Of a stretch of 64,000 nucleotides of DNA, positions 9,501 through 17,688 are shown piece after piece (positions within the stretch are counted from its first letter, which is position 1; each line of letters opens with the position of its first letter). The notes below the pieces were generated by a model. That model saw only the letters and a program-made list of their open reading frames with translations, had not been told where the DNA came from and made no database searches. The stretch is from assembly GCF_003286085.1 (NCBI RefSeq), contig NW_020825350.1:1054001-1118000 (forward strand), in the 5' to 3' direction. A program made the position numbers and the translations under genes. The stretch is from Drosophila persimilis. Taxonomy: Eukaryota; Arthropoda; Insecta; Diptera; Drosophilidae.

Positions 9501-10133
9501 TCCCAAACTATTAAAACTTTGGATGTCGGATAATTCAACGACGGCGGGCTCAGGATATTTGAATCCCAAACTATTGACGGATAATTCTTCGTCGGCGTGC
9601 TCAGGATTTTTTGATCCCAAGCTATATAAACTTCCTTCTACCTTTACTGAATCGCTTTTCATTTCTTTTTCTTCTTCAAAATATTTTTTTATTATATATT
9701 CCTTCAACGGAAGGATGGTTTTTCCTTCTATAAAGGTTAATTTGTTTAAAGAAAGGACCTCGTCATATATTAGTTTCTCCTCATTGTCTTTATAACTTAA
9801 AGTCCCCTTTCCTGTATCAATAACCGCTCCGATTTTCTTTAATAGGTTAAATCCTATTAGTAAATCTGCCTCCATTCCATCTATTTCATAAAACACTTGC
9901 TTTGTGTTGAAAATTGTTATATTATGGAAATATTTAATTATTGAAAACCCATTCACTGTAGCAACTTTCTTATAGATTGGTAATTCATTTTTATTGTCGT
10001 AAATTCCTTTTTTTATATAACAGGAAGTTGCTCCCGTATCTATCAAAACTTTTAATTCTCTGTTTATTTTTTTGTCTACTCTTTTTAGGTAGGGCAGACC
10101 TACTTCGGGGGCTGATCTAAAAAATGATCCTCC
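6576..10133 (-). CDS. pol: errantivirus Pol polyprotein (PR-RT-RNaseH-IN)
   Basis: Open frame from 10133, overlapping gag by 34 nt in the -1 frame, so made by frameshifting; no ATG is needed. Counting from the TTG at 10046 (1156 residues): protease DTGA at 3-6; a tandem repeat of five 17-22 residue units at 142-243; reverse transcriptase about 280-560 with YMDD at 459-462; RNase H with acidic residues D619 and D682; integrase zinc finger H870, H874, C904, C907; integrase core D937, D988 and E1024, with exact D-35-E spacing. No chromodomain follows. All catalytic motifs are present and no stop interrupts the frame, so the enzyme looks functional. The A+T-rich codon use differs from the surrounding host exons. 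Confidence 0.96.
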   Translation of the reverse strand, partial: GGSFFRSAPEVGLPYLKRVDKKINRELKVLIDTGATSCYIKKGIYDNKNELPIYKKVATVNGFSIIKYFHNITIFNTKQVFYEIDGMEADLLIGFNLLKKIGAVIDTGKGTLSYKDNEEKLIYDEVLSLNKLTFIEGKTILPLKEYIIKKYFEEEKEMKSDSVKVEGSLYSLGSKNPEHADEELSVNSLGFKYPEPAVVELSDIQSFNSLGLKYPEHAVVELSDTKSSNSLGLKNPEHAVVELSDNKQFKSLGCKNPERAVVEISDIQNYANSELKKMKLYNTITYKEDNLENLREKMVSIIEEDHANINLQLPFRTDIKGEINTEHDRPVYGKQYPYAYSVNDFVNNEISKMLDEGIIRPSKSPYNSPVIVVPKKGVNEDGTPKHRLVIDFKKLNENTIPDRYPMQDPSVILANLGKAKYFSAIDLESGFYQILMRESDIEKTSFSINNGKYEFLRMPMGLTNAPRIFQRAMDDILREQVGKTCHVYMDDIIIFSKTIEQHYKDLIHIIQILQNANMKISLEKSKFFQLETKFLGYIVSQNIIKTDPDKISTIQNYPIPKNIRELRSFLGLTGYYRKFVRNYATIAKPLTKYLSGVNGKVSRRASKKALIQLDEPAIGAFNNLKDSLIAHIELVQPDYNKKFTLTTDASDIAIGAVLSQDGNPITFISKTLSKTEQLYATNKKELLAIVWALKNLRNYLYGVSGIEIHTDHQPLSFAMSQKNPNVEMKRWYYFIESFTPKIIYKPGSTNVVADALSRIKINHMTDSDVDQTESESDINTQHSAESSFENVIQETSKPLNQFKQQLLLAQGRFTVHELVRVYENTRHIIEFDTVDNLLIILKEFIQPHLTTGIHCTLEDLYLIQNKLKENFINKFLFTRKFLQDVVNSEDKAIIIEETHCRAHRGLDENYKQITKLYYWPNLHKKLKEYIKNCEICNKNKYRRHPVKIPIGEAPIPAKEGDQLHLDIYYAQNLTFITCIDSYSKYLVVKEIQSKLNIENKVMEILQHFPLATSLMTDNEPSFTSAQFRSFIQRSNLTIYYADPRHSTSNGQVERVHSTLTEIARCIKDELNLTDYSEIIIRAALKYNLTIHSTTNQMPYDILYNKIEHKHNPILLKEAQTKMLKIHNKDRREKDYKIGEVVYEKKFGERNKLQSRYKKQVVKENRPNKIIINNRNRIIHKDNIKY
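9318..9623 (-). repeat. 63-bp tandem repeat inside pol (five units)
   Basis: Five in-frame units of mostly 21 codons with the core SLGLKNPEHAVVELSD lie between protease and reverse transcriptase. The outer units are most diverged; the second, third and fourth keep the length at exactly 63 bp. Confidence 0.9.
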
Positions 10134-11308
10134 TCAATGTTATTTATCCTCATTGCTTTATTAGCCGGTTGTTCCGACATTTCGTTTAGTTTTCGTTTCT
10201 GCGCTGGATTGTCGTTAGACTGATTATTCGGGACTACGTTTGCCCTAAAATGCTGGGCTTGGCTATAATTGTTATTATTTCTCCTAAAATAACCGTTAGT
10301 ATTCTCCCGATAATTTCTATTGTTATTATTTCCCCTGAATTGATTGCTGTTCTGTCGGTTCCGGATTTGTATAGATTCGTCTACCTCCATTGGTTCTGGG
10401 GCCTGATTTTGTTGTCTATTACCCAAGAAATAGGGTTGTCCCCAAGACATGTTATTCCTCTGCAAATCCCTTTTTTGGTCGAATGGTGAACTGTTAGTCC
10501 TAGGTTGTCGTTGGTTGAATCTTAAGGTATTAAAATTATTATTCCCTGAATTTCTGGGACCGCTGAATTGGTAGGCAAATTGGGCCCGAATGTTATTAGA
10601 TTGCAATTCCTGTACCTTTGCTAAGGCATTCGGTAAATCTGGGGGATTCAATGAAAATAGGATTTCAGCAATGCCGCCGTTTAGGCCAGTGACAAAAATG
10701 CGTAAGGCATTGTCTCTAATTTTTTTATTTGATTCCTTGGTGATCTCACTGTCCTTTCCGTGAGTCATTATTGTCTTATTTATTAACAAGGTCATTTTCT
10801 TGTTAACCTCGTTATAGAAATCTATAATTGAAAGGTTCCCTTGTCGGAGAACGCTTAATTCCTGTTCTATTATGTAAATAGGTCTCTTGTCACTGTAAAC
10901 AAAGTCAAGCCGTGAAAGTATGGCATCAAAATTTAGAACTGTCCCGTGGTTGGTCAGTGCGTCATGTGCTGGTCCTGTTATTTTGTTTCTCAAAATTGTT
11001 AATGCAATATAATATTGCTTACTTCCTTTCTTATATAACTTCACTGCAGTTTCTGCAGCTTCCCTCCATCCTACATATTGGTTTAATCCACCATTAAAAA
11101 TTGGTAGGGATTCTATTACCTTCAATGTGGTGTCGTCTCTTATTGTCTCGTCTATTGTTTCTGCCTGATAATCCGATACCTGATCGGATTTAGTTTCTAT
11201 TTGTTGTTTTAAATTTACAATTTGCTCTTGTACTTGTGAAATTTGAAGTGCTATCAATTGTTTGACCAGATCTGCTGTGAGATCGGTCCTTGCTTGAGAG
11301 TTAATCAT
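10100..11308 (-). CDS. gag: errantivirus Gag
   Basis: First in-frame ATG at 11308 gives 402 codons to TAG at 10100. The frame is open upstream only to 11344 (GTG codon), with TAA four codons before that. The N-terminal half has a coiled-coil-like glutamine-rich stretch (LIALQISQVQEQIVNLKQQI) followed by a capsid-like region. The C-terminal third is rich in Asn, Arg and Gln (FRGNNNNRNY, FRRNNNNY) and has no CCHC zinc knuckle, as in gypsy and related errantiviruses. A PEPMEVDES stretch resembles one seen in related Gag proteins. It forms the particle and binds RNA. The C terminus overlaps the pol frame. Confidence 0.93.
   Translation of the reverse strand: MINSQARTDLTADLVKQLIALQISQVQEQIVNLKQQIETKSDQVSDYQAETIDETIRDDTTLKVIESLPIFNGGLNQYVGWREAAETAVKLYKKGSKQYYIALTILRNKITGPAHDALTNHGTVLNFDAILSRLDFVYSDKRPIYIIEQELSVLRQGNLSIIDFYNEVNKKMTLLINKTIMTHGKDSEITKESNKKIRDNALRIFVTGLNGGIAEILFSLNPPDLPNALAKVQELQSNNIRAQFAYQFSGPRNSGNNNFNTLRFNQRQPRTNSSPFDQKRDLQRNNMSWGQPYFLGNRQQNQAPEPMEVDESIQIRNRQNSNQFRGNNNNRNYRENTNGYFRRNNNNYSQAQHFRANVVPNNQSNDNPAQKRKLNEMSEQPANKAMRINNIEEDHFLDQPPK
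10118..10124 (-). promoter_or_regulatory. gag-pol -1 frameshift heptamer TTTTTTA
   Basis: In the gag frame the heptamer reads T TTT TTA six codons before the gag stop, and the pol frame is the -1 frame, already open at this point. U UUU UUA is a known efficient slippery heptamer. A 5-bp hairpin (GTAGG/CCTAC, loop TCTGC) starts 14 nt downstream and spans the gag stop. Confidence 0.85.
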
Positions 11309-11344
11309 TTTTAGTTTTTCAAAATCTAAAGTTAGCTGATCCAC

Positions 11345-11902
11345 TTTTAATTTTTCTTATATGTTAGTTTTTATAATCTTATATATCCTAATTGAACTTA
11401 TATATTTATTAATACAACTCTTGCTCACGAAATATCCGGTAGGGGTCGTCCTTCTTAGTTTGGCAGATCTTCGAACGGGTCTTCCTTCTTAAATTTCTTT
11501 GCTCAGCTGGGTCTTCTGGGGGTCTTCCTTCTTTGGCTTCGCTGATCGTTTCACTTTCTTTGTATTTTGGTTTTGTCGGTTTTGTTGGTTTTGTTTTTTT
11601 AAAAACTTTGGGTTTCTTTGGTTTTTTTTGTATTTACGAATTGCCTTGATTAGCTTTTTGTTTTATTTGTATTTTGCGTTGTATTTGTATTTGTATTTGT
11701 ATTTGTATTTGTATTTGTATTTGTATTTGTTTTTGCACACCCTAAGCTCCGGTTTGTTTCCTTTTTATCTCACTTTTTTTTATCTATATCACACAGTCAC
11801 TCCGCGTTTTTAATTTTGAAGGATTTATTCCATTAATTAATTGTCCTTCGGGTTTCGGCACGACGCAACACTTTTATCATTCGGTGCTTTTTAGACAACG
11901 TC
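11345..11902 (-). other. errantivirus leader (5' untranslated)
   Basis: Between the primer site and gag. It contains eight (TACAAA) units (plus strand 11681-11728) and A-rich DNA. I see none of the TTGCATACC-like Su(Hw) sites that form the gypsy insulator in this interval. Confidence 0.75.
11681..11728. repeat. (GTATTT)8 hexanucleotide repeat
   Basis: Eight perfect units in the element's leader, read as AAATAC/TACAAA on the transcript strand. Confidence 0.9.
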
Positions 11903-11920
11903 GCCCCACGTTGGGCGCCA
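11903..11920 (-). other. primer-binding site, tRNA-Lys type
   Basis: Minus strand TGGCGCCCAACGTGGGGC abuts (sharing one T with) the 5' LTR end. This is the complement of a tRNA-Lys 3' end, the type used by gypsy and by retroviruses priming with tRNA-Lys1,2. Confidence 0.9.
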
Positions 11921-12451
11921 ATTAAACAACTGCGGTAGCGGATTGTGTTTTTAAAAAGTTTTTATTTTACTTCGAACTTCACTGATATAGATTTAAGTAG
12001 AGGGTCACAAAGGAATTCCGGGCCAAGGGATTGCGCGATCTTAATATTTAGCTAGACTTTGCGGTGTCGCTGCTGGATCAAGACTGATTTGAACTTTCTG
12101 ATCTTTGCATCGTTGATCCCTTTCGGGAATCGTTTTTCTATAAACATTTCAATTGATTTCGCCATCCCGAGTATTAGATTTCGTCATCCAAAGAGAGAAC
12201 TGTAAAAGGCCTAAAGTGCAGGATCTGCAGAAAGCCGGGAGTGAGATTGTTTATGAGAAGCCGGGTGTGGGCAAACATTGGTTTTCCATTTAGGCGAGTG
12301 TCAAAGAATGGGATTGCGGCGGGGGCGCTTGAGATTGTACATCTTAGAAATCAATTAGGCGGAGGCCCAAGATTGAAATTGTTTTCGTTTTGGAAAACCA
12401 AAGATTGTTTACAACTCGTATAAGAGCTCAATGGAATTGGGTACGTTAACT
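11920..12451 (-). repeat. 5' LTR of the errantivirus
   Basis: A 532-bp copy matching 4594-5125 without any difference I could find. It carries the promoter that drives the genomic RNA. Confidence 0.95.
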
Positions 12452-12455
12452 TGCA
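12452..12455. repeat. right target-site duplication TGCA
   Basis: Matches TGCA at 4590-4593. Confidence 0.85.
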
Positions 12456-12490
12456 TGCGTGCACAGTGCCACGCCCGGTGCCGCCCTTTT

Positions 12491-12522
12491 CCACCATCCA
12501 CCATCCACCATCCACCATCCAT
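12491..12522. repeat. (CCATCCA)n repeat
   Basis: Four to five tandem 7-bp units. Confidence 0.85.
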
Positions 12523-12840
12523 AAGGCAACAAATTGCTGTGGCTGCTGTGGTTCATTGTGCAGCAATAGTTGGCTGGCGTATCTAGCAGATACTCCTCGC
12601 ACAACGAGTATCTTGTGCCACGGAGTTTCGCATTGCAATTAAGCCCAGAGTTTCCGCATCTCTGACTGCCTCTGCCTCTGCCACTGATGATGATTATGAT
12701 GAGCTGGTCATGCATGCCTATCCGCATAGACTCGTTCATATACTCGTAGATAGAGGTATTACATTGGCCAGGGCCTGGATGTGGGCCTGATCATCACTCT
12801 TGATGAGGCAAGCACAGGGCTGCTGCTGCTATCTGCCATC

Positions 12841-12842
12841 CG

Positions 12843-12875
<33 letters not shown>

Positions 12876-12876
12876 T
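12841..12876. repeat. (CGCTGT)6 repeat
   Basis: Six tandem units. Confidence 0.85.
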
Positions 12877-13724
12877 AGTCTCTCCCACTCTCTTTGTGGC
12901 ACTTTTACTTTTCTTATTGTCAACAATTGCCTCTGCCTCGGAGGAAAGCAATACAGAAAGAAATACAACTTTCCCAACATTACAGATTTGTCTCTTCTCC
13001 CTCTCTCTCTATATCTCTCCCTGCTTCTTGCAACAAGCCAACAAGTCGCAATTGTTGTCGCTTTTATTGTTGTTTCTGTTGAATGGCTGCTACAGATCAT
13101 AAATTTTCTTTTAATTTCGGTTTCGGTTTCTGTTTCTGTTCTTCAGTTTCTGCCGCTTTAGCGGTTGCTTTTTATGTTGCTCTTGCCTCCCTTATGGGAT
13201 TAATTTTTTAATTAATTTACAAGATTTTTCCCCGAGTAAAAGTTGTAATATTTTTTGGCCATATTGTTGCCCCGTCTGCTGCTTCCTTTTTTGGTGTCCC
13301 ACTGGCTTCTGGAGGAAGCCCCAATGCGGAGGAGGAGCCACCTGTGGAGTCTGTGCAATCGGATACTCGGCCACGTGCAGGCGACACTCCAAATTGAGTG
13401 CCAGAACAAGTTGCAGGTCTCCTCCTTCTGCTGACTGCTGGCTGCCGACGCCACGTGCAGGAGGGACAAGTTTGTTGCCTAAGTCTTTCGTGTGCCACAT
13501 TTGGGTAGCCGTCCCAGTCCCAGTCCCAGTCCCAGCTGTCACTCCTCTGTGTGCGTGTGTGTGTGTGTGTGTGGTGACCCAAACAAACATCCGTTTCCTG
13601 GCAAATGCCACACCCTGCTCCCCCCAGCATTCTCTTCACCTGATTTCTGCCGCATATCCCACGAAACAATTAACCAGCGCCCAAGCACTTGACTTTTCGC
13701 TGAAACTGGAACTCAAAGTGGAAC

Positions 13725-13770
13725 TCGGACTGGGGACTGGGGACTGTGGACTGGGGACTGGGACTGAGCT
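13725..13770. repeat. (GGGGACT)n repeat
   Basis: Irregular 7-bp units; the same word recurs at 24340-24380. Confidence 0.75.
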
Positions 13771-14017
13771 CTGGACTGAGGACAGTTGAACATTGAATGC
13801 TCTTTCTGGGTTTTTTTTTGTTTTTTTTTGTTTTTTTTGTTGGTTTATTGGCGTGGGAAAAATGCCAAAGTCACTGGACAAGAAATATAATTCAAAAGTC
13901 GTCGGTTGCTTTTGTTTCGAACCAGAACCGGAAATCAAAAAACCAACAAAAATGTGTATGCAAAAATAATAAAAATTAAATGCGAAGAAACAAATGAATT
14001 CTCTTTTAGGTGTGCCC

Positions 14018-14062
14018 CACACACACACGCACACACACACGCACACACACACGCAAACGCAC
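14018..14062. repeat. (CA)n/(CACACG)n repeat
   Basis: CA dinucleotides interrupted by regular CG. Confidence 0.85.
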
Positions 14063-14721
14063 ACGAAAATGGGTGAGTGATGAAAATGGGGACCGGCGGC
14101 ACCCCAGCGCCAGCAACCAGAGGAAGGAGGGAGGCACAAGAGGGGCAGCAAGTGGGATCGGATCAGCAGCAGCAAACAAGAACGAGAGAAACAATTTCTG
14201 TTTGCTCTTGCTCTGTGTGCCGTTGGATACCCTGAGAAGAGGGTATGCACAACATTTTAGGTGCCATGTGCCATGGGATCTTTGGGTGGGCTTATCCGAT
14301 AGCTGATCTATGCAAAGCTTGGTGGGACTTTGAAGATTTGGAATCCGAAATGACCGAAAAGTCCGAAGATATTTAGCTAACAATGCACTAGAGCCTCCCT
14401 CACATGTTGTGTGGGTATCCGAAAAAATGTTCCCACATGTCAAGGCCGAGTCGAGTGACGGTGAGGAACAAGCAACGAATCGAAAGGTCATCGGAGCCTA
14501 AGCACCATGAGACTTTCCGAAGAGCCGCCGCAAGACAAAAGACATGGAGGTTTCACTTAACGTCACTTAGCAAGTGTGTGCAGATAGGATGCCTTATGGG
14601 TCCCACCACCCCATAGATAATCAGAATCACCCCTGGCGAGGGAAGGGTATACACCCTTCGGTATTCCTATTCCCACAGAATTTCTCGCTTGTTTTCTTAG
14701 TCTTTCGCTTGACACACTCAC

Positions 14722-14818
14722 CTATATTCTGCGCCTGCGCCTGCGCCTGCGCCAAAGCCGACGCCACCGCCACCGCCAGAGCCAGCGGCAGAAGCAGCTG
14801 CCACTGCGTTCGTTGCAT
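14722..14818 (-). CDS. first coding exon of a secreted or membrane protein
   Basis: ATG at 14818 in a good context (AACC before ATG) opens 32 codons: a polar start, a long hydrophobic core (QLLLPLALAVAVASALA) and an AQ repeat encoded by a GCGCAG microsatellite. The exon ends in phase 1 at G|GTGAGTG (14721). This is a textbook signal-peptide exon, with cleavage likely near ASALA. About 750 nt upstream on the same strand is a canonical Inr plus DPE promoter. The next exon must lie to the left, either beyond the errantivirus or outside the window. The remaining protein is unknown, so the function cannot be named. Alternative: a chance open frame over a repeat, made less likely by the splice site and promoter. 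Confidence 0.6.
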
Positions 14819-15372
14819 GGTTTGCTCTCTCTCGCTCACACCTGCTGCGGGGGATCGATCTCGTTCGTCTCTTTTTCGGTTGATTATTCTTCTGGTTGTT
14901 GATGTTGCTGCTGTTGCTGCTGTTGCTACTCTATATGTTGCACTCTTTTCTTCTTCTTTTGTTTTCTAGCACTTGCTGCGAGTTGTCGACTGTTGTTTGT
15001 TGCTTGGGCTCCACATGCCAACAGGTGCTTTTGGCCTGGTCAAAATGTGTGTCAGCCACCCAACTGGTGGCAACTGGTTCTATCCTTCGCCTTCTTCCGA
15101 TTGTGCCCCAGCGAGCAACAACCAAAATGCACAAAAACCAAAAAAAAATCCACACACACACACGGACACACGGACACACGGAAGAGCGAGATGGAGGCCG
15201 AAAGTTTGAGCACACACCGATAGCAGAACCGTTAGAGGAGAGGCACTCGGTCAAAAACTTAACAAAATAACGTAAAAAAAATAGCTGAATATTTTTGTTG
15301 GATTACGCGCCACGCTTATCCGCCGCATGAACCGTTCGCTGGAAGCTCTGCAGAAGAACTCAAGAGTCTTAC

Positions 15373-15568
15373 GTTTCGTTTCGTTTCGTTTGGCTTGGCG
15401 TTTCTTTCACTTTTCACATTGGTCGTGCGCTCTCTCGCCCGCTCTCTCTTGCCAGCTAGATCGCTCTCTCTCTCTCTCTCTCTCTGCAAGTCTCGCTTAC
15501 TCTTTTTTTTGGGGGCTCGAGTCGAAGAAGTCAAACCGTCTGTCGCCTTGTGCAGCTCGAAAGCAACT
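15373..15568 (-). other. candidate 5' untranslated exon of the minus-strand gene
   Basis: From the Inr start at 15568 to a possible donor (GAAAC|GTAAGA, donor GT at 15372-15371). It contains a (GA)12 tract on the minus strand (15463-15485), typical of GAGA-factor-bound Drosophila promoters. The acceptor could be the CCCCCGCAG at about 14845, just before the coding ATG. The splice assignment is inference. Confidence 0.4.
15463..15485. repeat. (CT)n dinucleotide repeat, GAGA tract
   Basis: About eleven CT units; GAGAG on the minus strand just downstream of the proposed start site. Confidence 0.85.
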
Positions 15569-15570
15569 GA
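15536..15570 (-). promoter_or_regulatory. Inr + DPE core promoter
   Basis: Minus strand TCAGTT (15570-15565) sets A+1 at 15568. At exactly +28 (15541) lies AGACG, a full match to the Drosophila downstream promoter element consensus RGWYV. No TATA box is visible at -30. Confidence 0.65.
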
Positions 15571-16374
15571 AAGTTTGCGACGTCGCGCTGTGCGTCTTGT
15601 AAGCCGCCTGTAAGCTGCTTGCCTGCTGTCTCTGTCGCTGCTGCTGCTGCTGCTGCCGCTGCTGCCGCTTGCTGAGGCAGCTATGGTATGTACATACATG
15701 TAAGTGGGGTGGTAGGGGACCTGCATGCGTGTCGGCCGAGCAGCACTTGCTGCTGCTGCTGCCGCTGCCGCTGCACTTTTGGCAAGTGCCAAGTTCTGCT
15801 GAGTCGCTGCCTCTGCCTCTGCCTCTGCTTAGCCTCTGTGCGCTCCGCTCTGCCCCTCCGGCAGACTGGCAGGGCGTGCTGATCAATGGGCGGGCTTTGG
15901 CGGAGAGGGGCCTCGGCTTGGGCCATCATCATCTTCGTCTTCTCTAAAACGGTAATAACAACTAATACAGGTTATGCAACTGTAACTTTGTGCGTCTCTG
16001 CAGCTCGCTCTCTCACTATTCCCCGTCTCTTTCCGATTGGACCAATTTAGAAGAATTCCTCTCGTTCGACTGTGACTGAATTACCTGCTTCTGCTGGACA
16101 GGGACGGGACTTGCGACCAGCGACCAGGGACCAGGGACCAGGGACCTGGAACCTGGGACAGTGCAAAAACTACGACCAGCAGCATCAGCATCAGCCACGA
16201 GCACAACGTTGCACAATGTTGCAGCATTTGCATGCCACACGAATGGGGGGAAATGGGAAATGGGAGAAGTAAGCCAAATGGTCAGCAAATTGGAGCAGCA
16301 TCAATGCTGGCGGGGAGTCCAGTCCATCCAGCCAGCGCATTCCATACCCCGCTATTCTTGTGTCTCTTTCTGTT

Positions 16375-16398
16375 TGTGTGTGTGTGTGTGTGTGTGTG
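16375..16398. repeat. (GT)n repeat
   Basis: About twelve GT units. Confidence 0.85.
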
Positions 16399-17066
16399 AC
16401 ACATGTGGGGTACTCGTACATGCAAAATGGCCCAGTCGTATGCCAATGAGATATTTTCTCTGGCCATGATCAGCCAATGAAGAACTAAAAAAGGAGGAAG
16501 ATTGCAACAAAGGTGAAGTTTTTGTGGCAGAATTCCCGTAGGAAATACAAATATAAGACATATCCTGAGGGTTACTCGATGAAAATCGGTTACCGATTAA
16601 TGCATACAATTCTCTACCTCTTATGTTCCCTTTTTTGGGGGTTCATCAACTCTAAAACAATGAATATGTACCGCATCGAGTGGCCGAACAAATCAACAAG
16701 GAAATACATAATCAGCTAACTTCTGATCAACTTGATTTCCATGCCATCGCATTTGTTTGCTCATTTGCTGATCTCTGATCTCTGGAGCCTGTAGGCCAAA
16801 TCGATTGCCCCTGGAGGGGGATCGCCAAGTGGCGACATTGTTGCCTTGATGGCCCCGCGGGCCTCTAAAGTGTTCAGTCATGTCATAAGATTTCGAGTTC
16901 ATGGATTGATCGATCAATGTTCGATATTCGCTTGGCGAATCTCAATCTTTCTCGCTCTTTTGCTTCCTCCCCCACTTCCCCTCCGTGCCCCACTCAAACG
17001 GTTAGCTAACAACAACAGGTTGCTTTGTGGCAACATTTAATTGGAAAATCGCTGGTGCAAGTGGCT

Positions 17067-17099
17067 GCCACTGCCTCTGCCTCTGCCTCTGCCTCTGCC
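17067..17099. repeat. (CTCTGC)n repeat
   Basis: About five hexamer units. Confidence 0.85.
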
Positions 17100-17572
17100 T
17101 GGTGCCAGTGCCGGTGGCAGTGCCAGTTCCAGTGCTGGTGCTGGTGGTTAGGATGGGTGGCTGATGCCCGATGCCCGATGCCCGGTGGCCGATGGCTGGG
17201 CTTGCTCTTGAAGCTGCTCCATGCCGGTCGCGCCCATTGTTCCGCTTTGTTGGGCAGACAGGCGGCATATCGCCAGATCGGCAGATCGGCAGCAAGTACT
17301 CGTACAACTGGCCACAGCGGCCACGTGCGGACTCCTCCGCCAACGACGCCCACCACTGACCAGTGTGGAGTGACCACAACAAGGAAATCAACTCAGCCCA
17401 CCAGAGAGGGGCCCCGCAAGGTGGATAGAGAGCGAGAGAGAGAGAGGGGGAGCTTGGAGAATTGGGGACGCAGCCAAGCAAAGCGAATTGCTGCATCTGG
17501 CGCTGCTTTTGCTGTTGCTGTTGTTGCTTCTGCTGTTCTAACAGAGCCCCCCACCCCCTCTGCCAATCGCGG

Positions 17573-17688
17573 ACCAACCCATCAAATTCCATCTAACCCA
17601 ACCAACCCAACCCATTTTACTCCACTCTTTCTCCACCCATCCCATTCCATCCCAGCCCATCCTATCCATTCCCAACCCATCCCGTTTT
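17573..17688. repeat. G-depleted CCCAT-rich tract
   Basis: 116 bp with a single G on the plus strand, built of CCCAT, CCAAC and CCATT words. A strong strand asymmetry. Confidence 0.7.

Larger units (their letters stand above)
4594..12451 (-). mobile_element. full-length gypsy-type errantivirus (endogenous insect retrovirus)
   Basis: A 7858-bp LTR element on the minus strand. In transcript order it has a 5' LTR (11920-12451), tRNA-Lys primer site, leader, gag, pol in the -1 frame, env, polypurine tract and 3' LTR (4594-5125). LTRs begin AGTTAAC, as in Drosophila gypsy. The LTRs look identical over 532 bp and gag and pol are uninterrupted, so insertion is recent; env carries a frame break. Gag without a zinc knuckle, RT with YMDD, an HHCC/DDE integrase and an F-like Env place it in the Errantivirus group (Metaviridae). 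The named family cannot be decided by eye. It appears to sit in the first intron of a minus-strand gene, in the sense orientation. Confidence 0.96.
12456..14721. other. noncoding, probable intron of the minus-strand gene
   Basis: Simple repeats dominate: CCATCCA (12491-12522), CGCTGT (12841-12876), CCCAGT (about 13512-13535), GT (about 13548-13574), GGGGACT (about 13725-13770), T9G units (about 13808-13841) and CACACG (about 14018-14062). I found no second exon for the upstream signal-peptide exon. Confidence 0.5.

Noticed and set aside
9334-9795. 153-codon plus-strand frame
   Set aside because: Antisense shadow of the tandem repeat in pol.
12803-13102. plus-strand frame with signal-peptide-like LFVALLLFLLSTIASA
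   Set aside because: The hydrophobic part is partly made by the CGCTGT repeat, no good donor follows, and no promoter motif was seen.
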